Source: Siderastrea radians
Taxonomy: Eukaryota; Cnidaria; Anthozoa; Scleractinia; Rhizangiidae
Assembly (NCBI GenBank): GCA_964017195.1
Contig: OZ024891.1
Location: forward strand, 4,831,494 to 4,895,493
Direction: 5' to 3'
DNA: 64,000 nt
The notes below the pieces were generated by a model, which did not search any database, was not told the DNA's origin, and saw only the letters and a list, made by a program, of their open reading frames with translations. Numbering within the stretch: position 1 is the stretch's first letter; each line of letters begins with the position of its first letter. Below are positions 57,658 to 64,000 of the stretch, piece after piece. The translations under genes and the position numbers were made by a program.

Positions 57658-57966
57658 CGCAACATTATGCATTTAGCCGAGTTCACTATAACAGACTAAG
57701 TTAATTCGATGAGATGACTTTCTAGTGACAAGCTAGTTCTTCAACTTTTGCGGCTGTTTCTTGGTGTTGCGGATGCTGTGATCACCAAATAACGTAAAAC
57801 AAAAAGATTGAAAAGACAACAAACAATAATCAGACTTCAACAGAATAACTGTAACCAACAATGGTTTCCGTAACACCAAGAAACACCCACTTTTGCCCTG
57901 TGTGCACGCGCCCTTTCATAAGTAATTGTTCGTCTGTTAACTGGATTAAGTAGTTTTGGCACTGTT

Positions 57967-60900
57967 CTAACCTAATGCAGCTTTTCGTTGCTCGGCCTGT
58001 ACAAACACTTCCTGTAGTTCTTTGGTTTGCTCGCTGGTAAGGACACCGGTCAGCGCTTGGTACCAGTCTGGGTCACTGCTCTGCAGGGCTAAAATCAACA
58101 CAAGCAAATGTCAGAAAAGGCGTGGTGAACAGGGACCGGAGAAGACTGTAGACTGTACACCGGATGGTCTACAGTCATCGTTTTACCTTGGAGTGAAGAC
58201 CTAAAGGCGATATATTCATCAGTTTCGTCGTTATCCACAGCTGTAGTGAAGTTTTCAAGCGCTGTTTCTTCATCTTCCACATCCTCATCATCCAAGTGTT
58301 CGGCAGCCTGCAACAAAGGGAGACACATTTTCAACTACTTGCTTATAGCCAAGGTAAATGAATACAATCATAATTTGTTCATGTACACTACTTTTTAAGT
58401 AAACTTACTGCGTACCTTTTGTGCAAGACCCTCAATATACTGTACGTCATCTTCGTTGATTTCGTCCTCATCACTTGCCAGCTCATCTATGGAAAAAGTC
58501 CAATCTGGTTCAGAACTAGTTTACGAGCAGCTGTTCCTCCTTCTTTCTCTCGGGGACAGCTACTCAACTTAACACAACTCTCTAGCCCGCAGAAAGCGCG
58601 AAACACGAGCCACGCACGACTTGTTGCTCGCAATCTACATTCACTCTCCTAGCGGCAACATTTAACCGTTCTGAAGGCTATTAACCTCTGGAGCACGTTG
58701 AGTATTCTGTATTGCCTGTTCTTGAGAAACAGCGGTTTGATGCAGGCAGCGTGCAAGCGGTAAGAGCAGCACGGAGATCGTCAGTGACAAAAACAGGCAA
58801 GAATCACCAAACAATGCATCTCACCTTCATCACTTTCTCCATCCTCATCATCTTCAGCGTCATCATTATCACCAGCTCGCGCTAAAAAAAAAAAAAAAAT
58901 CCATCACACCAAAGAAACACCTACATGCCGGCAATGACCTCGTCCGCTTACAATAGCTTGTTCCACGCTCTAAGATGGTAGGGACGGCACGAAAATTAGA
59001 ATGGGAACGCGAAAATAAGACGCGCGGGATCTGGGGAAAAGATGGCGGTGGCCGTCTCGTCTCTCCCCATTCCCACGCGTTTTTCGCGCTCATTTTCTCA
59101 ATACGCGGTTTCCCCACTATCTCGGGGCCTGGAACAGGCTATCATCTGCCTTGTATCATAGTTATCGAATATCTTAGCAAATATGTTAACTAAGATCGCT
59201 ATCAGCCACCTGCCATTCATTATAACCTGTTTTGCTGTTTCGAGTTCTTAATAAGTTTCCTTGCAATATTTACGCCTCACTTTTCAAAATCAAGGAGGGC
59301 CAGACGTCTCGTGGTATAACGTATCGACTTGAGATTTCCAAGGTACTTCCCTCCAAAATACCTGAGAAACCGTTAAAATCAAAAGGAAGGGAGAAAATAA
59401 AAGTTGAAATAAAAATGAAGTGGAGTTGTGCAATTACACTCATTAAAAAAATAATAATTTAATTTTCCTCAATTCGTCCTAAAGAACATTTTAAAGGATA
59501 TAGTTAAAGTTGTTAGCTTAGTTTACGACGAAACGTCGAACTCACTTTCATACGCCCTTCTGAGTCCTGAGAATAACACTAACAAGGCCGGCAGAATCTG
59601 GGGCGAGCACTGCAGTAGAGCTTGCGGTCTCATCTCTTTTGGAAGATCCATGAGTGCACAGAAACCAAGTACAAACATCTTACGATCATGGATACTACGA
59701 TAGTAAAAAATTATTAGAAATGAATGGCATAGAGATGGACACAACCTCCTTCAAAGGGTCTCCCTTCTTCCGGTGGGGAATAACAAGTGCACTGGTCTAG
59801 TGTTTTGCGTGCTATATAGCCTGCGCAGCAAGCGTTTCCGTAGACTATTCCCCGCGAAAATGCAAAAGGCGAAAAATGCTTCGAAGGTGCAGAAAAACCT
59901 TCGGAAACACTTTCTACGCAGGCTACGTGCTAGACGTGATCTGACGTTTGGAGATTCGAGCCTCTGCCGTCACATTGTTTCCTCAGACAAGAAAAATTGC
60001 TGCACACTACCTCTCTCTACCCCGGTATTTACATGTCTACATGGGTACCAACGAACTGTGAGGGAAAATTAACAAAATGTGGGGGGGGGGGGGTAACACT
60101 ACGACGGACTAGCATCCCATCCAGGGGGCAGTAGAAGTTTTCCTAGTTGTAACAACACGTAGAAGATTCAGTGTAGGTTGTACAACAGCCCCATGGGATG
60201 TGTGTGATCCGAGTGTAAATACACAATACATGAGCGGGTGGAAATTCCCTTGGAGTTCAATTTTATCAGATTTTGTTTCACTACGCATTCGGCTCAGTTT
60301 TTGCCAATACAGCGCAATATAAAGTTACTTCTCTGTGCTTACCCGAAGAAGCAGTCGTAATCGTTAATCCACTGAGAGAAGAACTGCGCTGTAACAGTTT
60401 CTTGAGTGTTGGGAAACTGAAGCTTTTCTAAGATGCCTAAGAGAAGAGGTGCGTTGTACACTAACCCTGCTATGGCCTGCAAACACAAAACATTTCACGA
60501 GTCTTCTTCGTATCTGTAGTTTAAGTTGTTATGATACGCAAACAATACCTCATATTATGTGACGGCTAAGGGAGGCTAAAGAAGCTGAAACGAGCATTGT
60601 AAAGCGTCTAGATATTTAAAGGAAGTCACTCCAGAAACGGTGTATTTTTTGAAAGCGCCAATAACAAGATAACACTAAGTTGAGTTACTGACCGTGGTTT
60701 TGGCTTCTAAAGTGCATCCGATCCCACTGAAATTCCTCTCCAAAGAGGGCCAAAATTCAACACTGCGCGCCGCCGTTTTGAATCGTACTTAGCAGTCTGG
60801 CCGCTTGTCCGTGACGTCAAATCGTACAACGAGACCAGCGGTCGGGTAACGTGGCCTCGTTTTCAGAGCCCACGGTCAGTAACTCAACTTAGTGTTATCT

Positions 60901-63900
60901 TTTTATTGGCGATTAAAAAAAAACACCGTTTCTGGAGTGACCTTCTCCTTAAATAAAACAATAAGCAAAGTAAATCTGGTTGAACGCTTCTCATGTCTGT
61001 TCCCTTACCACTTGTAAGCACATGGTACGTAGTTCACTCTCCTTCACCTCTCTTGTCAATCTTTCTAGAGCTGCTTCCACATAGAATGGAACCCACTAAG
61101 AAGGACACAAAAAAAGGCCAATTCAGGTGAGTTTTACTAGCAAAGAAGTGATAGCAAAGAGGGGATCAAGCATGAATGTTAGTCGATGTGAACTGACTAG
61201 AGTTTGAACTCTTGCACTCCTTTGACCATCAACTCATGCGCTCTCGTGGGACAACTGCAATCCACTTTCCTCCTTGTAAGCTTACACTTCATCACAAAAC
61301 TGCTTGTTCTGTTTTACTCTGTAAAATCTTGTTAACTTAGTTGTACATTTGTATATTTCGTGGCATTTGGCGATATCATGCATGGAAACTACGGACACCG
61401 AAATTTCAATATTTTGGCAAGATACTCCTTTTTATTAATTTTGTCTTTTTTAACACTGGAATAAAATGTGACTCGTGTAACTGAGGCCACTTAATAAATA
61501 AAAACCAACGTCATGGACAAAGTTGTAATATACATATGCATATTCAAAGTTTGCCAAAGGGAATTTGATGACTTATCTCAATCTCGAAGTTGTAGTTTAA
61601 ATTAGAGCGCTTTTCAAATGAGTGTCGTAAACCCAGAACCAAAGTAATTATCCCAGCCACTCACAACAAACACAAGTTACCTAATGAACCAATCAGAACT
61701 CGAAGCAAATACATGTAACCGGCGCCAAGCACGGGAAAACACGCGCGAGCAAGTCGCGATTGGTTTGAGTTTTACTTCTGATTGGTCGAGAAAGTGGCGC
61801 GAGGTTTTTTAAACAATCACAGAGCGAAATAAAGCAAAACCGAAGCAAAACGCAGATTACTTTCGACACTCAATTGAAAACCGCTCTATTGAGTGTCATT
61901 GTTGTACCTGATCAATATGTCCACGGCACTGAAGAATCGTCACTTCCAACAGTTTGGCGGCATTACATTGCTGGTCTTCCTGTGCAGATGAATCTGTCAT
62001 CATCTGATGGTAACAAAAGAAATTTAAAATCTTGGAATTGTGACGAATTATCGTACTACGAAGTAAAGATATTAGAAAGGGAAGCTATAGGTACTCACCT
62101 TTTTACACATGTTGTAGATAATTTCTAAATTCTTTGGATTTGCTAAAAAGGCAGGTGTGTCCACTGTGATGTAGTTGTGCAGACACGGCATCATTTCTGC
62201 AGAAGGTTAAAAAACGCCAGTGGTATTAATTTGGAAAAGTGGAATGAATTTTTGGACAAAAATAAGCAACAAGATTTAATTTACTGACAAGAAAACAGGT
62301 ACATAGTACGTTCAACATTTAAATTTAACACGTACAATGAAGTTTTACATTTATGTTTAACAGGATTGGATCAACAGGGTTACACTTTTAAAGGTCTCTA
62401 ATGTAATTTAAAACATTGATGTTTACCTGCAAAATAGTCAAAGGCATCTCTCTGAAAAGCCTCGTACAACATGTAAAACACACGCCACATGGATTGAGAG
62501 ATTTCAAAACATGTACACGTACAGATGATGGACAATATGTCTTCATAAAACTCTGAAAAACAAAGATGAATTTCATTGCATAGATGATCTTATCAACAGA
62601 TTGGCCATAAAGCTAACACTATTCACAATGTATCCATCCACAAGTGTAATGCATACAATGTATGTGTCAGGACATGCATATTCTAATTGACTTTAAGGCA
62701 ATGAAGACAGCCATTCCTACCCAAGACAGAGAGCTCCAGCACTTTGGCTATTAAAGAGATTACTACTTGTTCCAGCTGATGTACAATCTGAAAATAAATT
62801 AATGACATAAATAAACAAACAACCAAACAAATAAATAAACAAACAAATGAATGAACAAATGAACAGATGGATGATGGAGTAGATCATTTTCGTATAAGTG
62901 TCCTTCGACTACAACTACCAGAATTTATTTCGTTTCAATTTTCCTTTCTTATTTCAATGTTGAACAAACTGAAGGATTCTGGTAGTTGTAGTAAAACAAC
63001 ACCATCACAAAAATTCACCCATTCATATGATTACATAAACTCAAAAAACTTTGACTATGAGGAACCTACAGGGTGGCTCCCTGACCACCCACCCGCTTCC
63101 AATAAGCTCTCCTTTTGTACTACGTGTACCAAAAAGTTGAATAAGCCCTCTGAGGGCTCAATAGAAAAAAAATACAGTATTACTTCTGATGACAGTCACA
63201 TTAATACCTCTTTTGATCCTTCCATTACATTCAACATGGTCTCTAACGTGTTAAGGATTCCCATGGCAGTGACAGCTTTCTCATCACTATCTTCTCCATC
63301 TAACAGCTGGATAAATGTAATGGCCTGTGTAAACACAAACAGTAACGCAGTTCATCACTTTGAAATGATCAGAGTTCCTTGCAAGCTTGAGGGAACTTTT
63401 ATAGGAAGTCTTAAGGGGAGAATATACGTGGATGCCTTCCCCCCCCCCCCCCCCAACGTTTTCACCTTTTTTTAAAATTATCTCCATGGGATTTCATTCA
63501 ATCCAAAAATGCTATCATAGGATCATAGTGCGAGTTCCCATAAATCTGAGAAAATTTTTTTTTAATTTATGATTTTTAAATTAAACATAAAGAAGGAGAA
63601 GGGGGAGGAAAATTGATGAATTTTAAGAAAATTGAAAATTTTTAAGAATTAAATTTTAAAGTTAATAATTAATAGACAGATACAAACAACCCCAAGTGCT
63701 CTTACGTGGGGGTGGCCTGTCTGGCAGTGTGTACAAAAATCTAATTCCTCTTTTGTTTCTTTCTTAAATCTTATCCCATTTCCTCAAAATTCATGTATAC
63801 TGCCCCCTTAAATTAAGGAGCATTCCAGAATTTCAAACTGTAAAGCTCAATATACCAGTGACTCACCAGATCTTTGGCGATATCTACTGCGATGCTCGCA

Positions 63901-64000
63901 ACTTGATGTTGGTCTCCGTACGTGGAAATCAGCTTCTGCATAACGCCTGTGAGGTCATCATTTTCCGTTTCACGAATCACTTTTAGCAGCTCTAAAATGG
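57967..64000 (-). CDS. IPO7: importin-7/importin-8 homologue, C-terminal half (partial, eleven exons)
   Basis: Exons, 5' to 3': 64000(open)-63867, 62787-62721, 62552-62427, 62196-62099, 61095-61009, 60476-60343, 59694-59546, 58881-58825, 58486-58416, 58307-58187, 58088-57967. All have GT/AG borders and matching phases. Signature segments are [64 protein letters not shown] and [20 protein letters not shown]. These align in order with vertebrate importin-7/8 as I recall them. The protein is a HEAT-repeat karyopherin-beta that carries cargo through nuclear pores with Ran-GTP. The acidic exons ([37 protein letters not shown]) match the acidic loop before the C-terminus. The reading frame ends LG-TAG, shorter than the vertebrate tail; GCATTAG|GTTAGA could instead be a donor to an unseen exon. 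The N-terminal half lies beyond the window. IPO7 versus IPO8 cannot be separated, since that duplication is vertebrate-specific. Confidence 0.88.
59817..59935. mobile_element. 119-bp MITE of the TAGCCTGCG family with 9-bp target duplication
   Basis: TAGCCTGCGCAGCAAGCGTT at the left and AACACTTTCTACGCAGGCTA at the right are inverted. The flanks are CGTGCTATA (59808-59816) and CGTGCTAGA (59936-59944), a 9-bp duplication with one mismatch. Intronic in the importin gene. The 9-bp duplication suggests a Mutator-like origin. Confidence 0.7.
60070..60095. repeat. poly-G tract followed by SINE-tail fragment
   Basis: A G-run of about 14 lies next to CTAGCATCCCATCCAGGGGG (60109-60128), which resembles the SINE tail at 34100. 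Confidence 0.5.
60621..60948. mobile_element. MITE with ~80-bp terminal inverted repeats
   Basis: GTCACTCCAGAAACGGTGT..CCAATAA..AAGATAACACTAAGTTGAG..ACTGACCGTGG at the left is mirrored at the right end. Flanked by TTAAA on both sides (60616-60620, 60949-60953). Intronic in the importin gene. Confidence 0.7.
63415..63807 (-). mobile_element. piggyBac-like MITE, copy 2
   Basis: Flanked by TTAA on both sides (63411-63414 and 63808-63811). The termini are GGGGAGAATATACGTGGATG and (complement) GGGGGCAGTATACATGAATT. The interior is the inverted counterpart of 13301-13694. It includes a poly-C run at 63440. Intronic in the importin gene. Confidence 0.75.

Noticed and set aside
1..64000. CRISPR arrays, operons or other prokaryotic systems
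   Set aside because: Spliced genes, SINEs and MITEs show animal DNA, and no regularly spaced identical repeats with unique spacers were seen.

Overview
This is an animal genomic window with typical eukaryotic structure: short coding exons separated by AT-rich introns with GT..AG borders, microsatellites, homopolymers and many short transposable elements. The gene content is an importin-7/8 homologue, secreted PAN/EGF/PLAT proteins, a membrane CUB/TSP1/mucin protein, and DNA transposons of the IS630/Tc1 and IS3-like (rve) types. Together with the dense MITE and SINE population this fits an anthozoan cnidarian, most likely a stony coral. That assignment is an inference from gene style and repeats; no species marker is present.

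Layout. 0.4-2.5 kb (+): the last three exons of a PLAT-domain gene. 2.6-7.8 kb: a solo LTR with 5-bp TSD, a diverged satellite array, an intact 2.1-kb IS630/Tc1-type transposon with 438-bp terminal repeats and a complete 353-codon transposase, a MITE and a SINE. 8.2-14.0 kb (+): a complete six-exon gene for a secreted PAN / fibrinogen-like / EGF / Thr-rich / PLAT protein of 368 aa. Its last three exons match those of the first gene in content and phase, so the two are tandem paralogues. 11.2-12.5 kb, inside its intron, holds an 810-bp near-perfect palindrome nested in another element, carrying a hammerhead-like motif in each arm. 13.3-18.5 kb: nested MITEs and no gene. 18.6-36.6 kb (-): a gene for a highly charged coiled-coil protein with Trp-containing repeats and two possible 3' ends. 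36.6-40.3 kb: MITE-rich spacer, including a 41-bp perfect palindrome with 9-bp direct repeats. 40.3-48.5 kb (+): a complete ten-exon gene for a 1400-aa single-pass membrane protein (signal peptide, two CUB, two TSP1, long Ser/Thr-rich stalk, TM, acidic tail). 50.7-57.7 kb: a 6972-bp rve/DDE transposon bounded by the 6-bp duplication CGCAAC. It carries two convergent genes, an intact integrase-like transposase and a HECT-type ubiquitin-ligase gene with a CUE-like segment and one frameshift. 58.0-64.0 kb (-): eleven 3' exons of an importin-7/8 homologue.

How the parts relate. The host genes show no obvious common pathway: two are extracellular or surface proteins, one is probably cytoskeletal or coiled-coil, and one is a nuclear import receptor. 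Most of the unusual structure is mobile DNA. At least eight elements have target-site duplications readable directly from the sequence. Several are nested in one another, which gives a relative order of insertion. The strongest candidate for a poorly described system is the transposon at 50686-57657, which pairs a transposase with a HECT E3 ligase, each gene starting just inside an almost identical terminal repeat.
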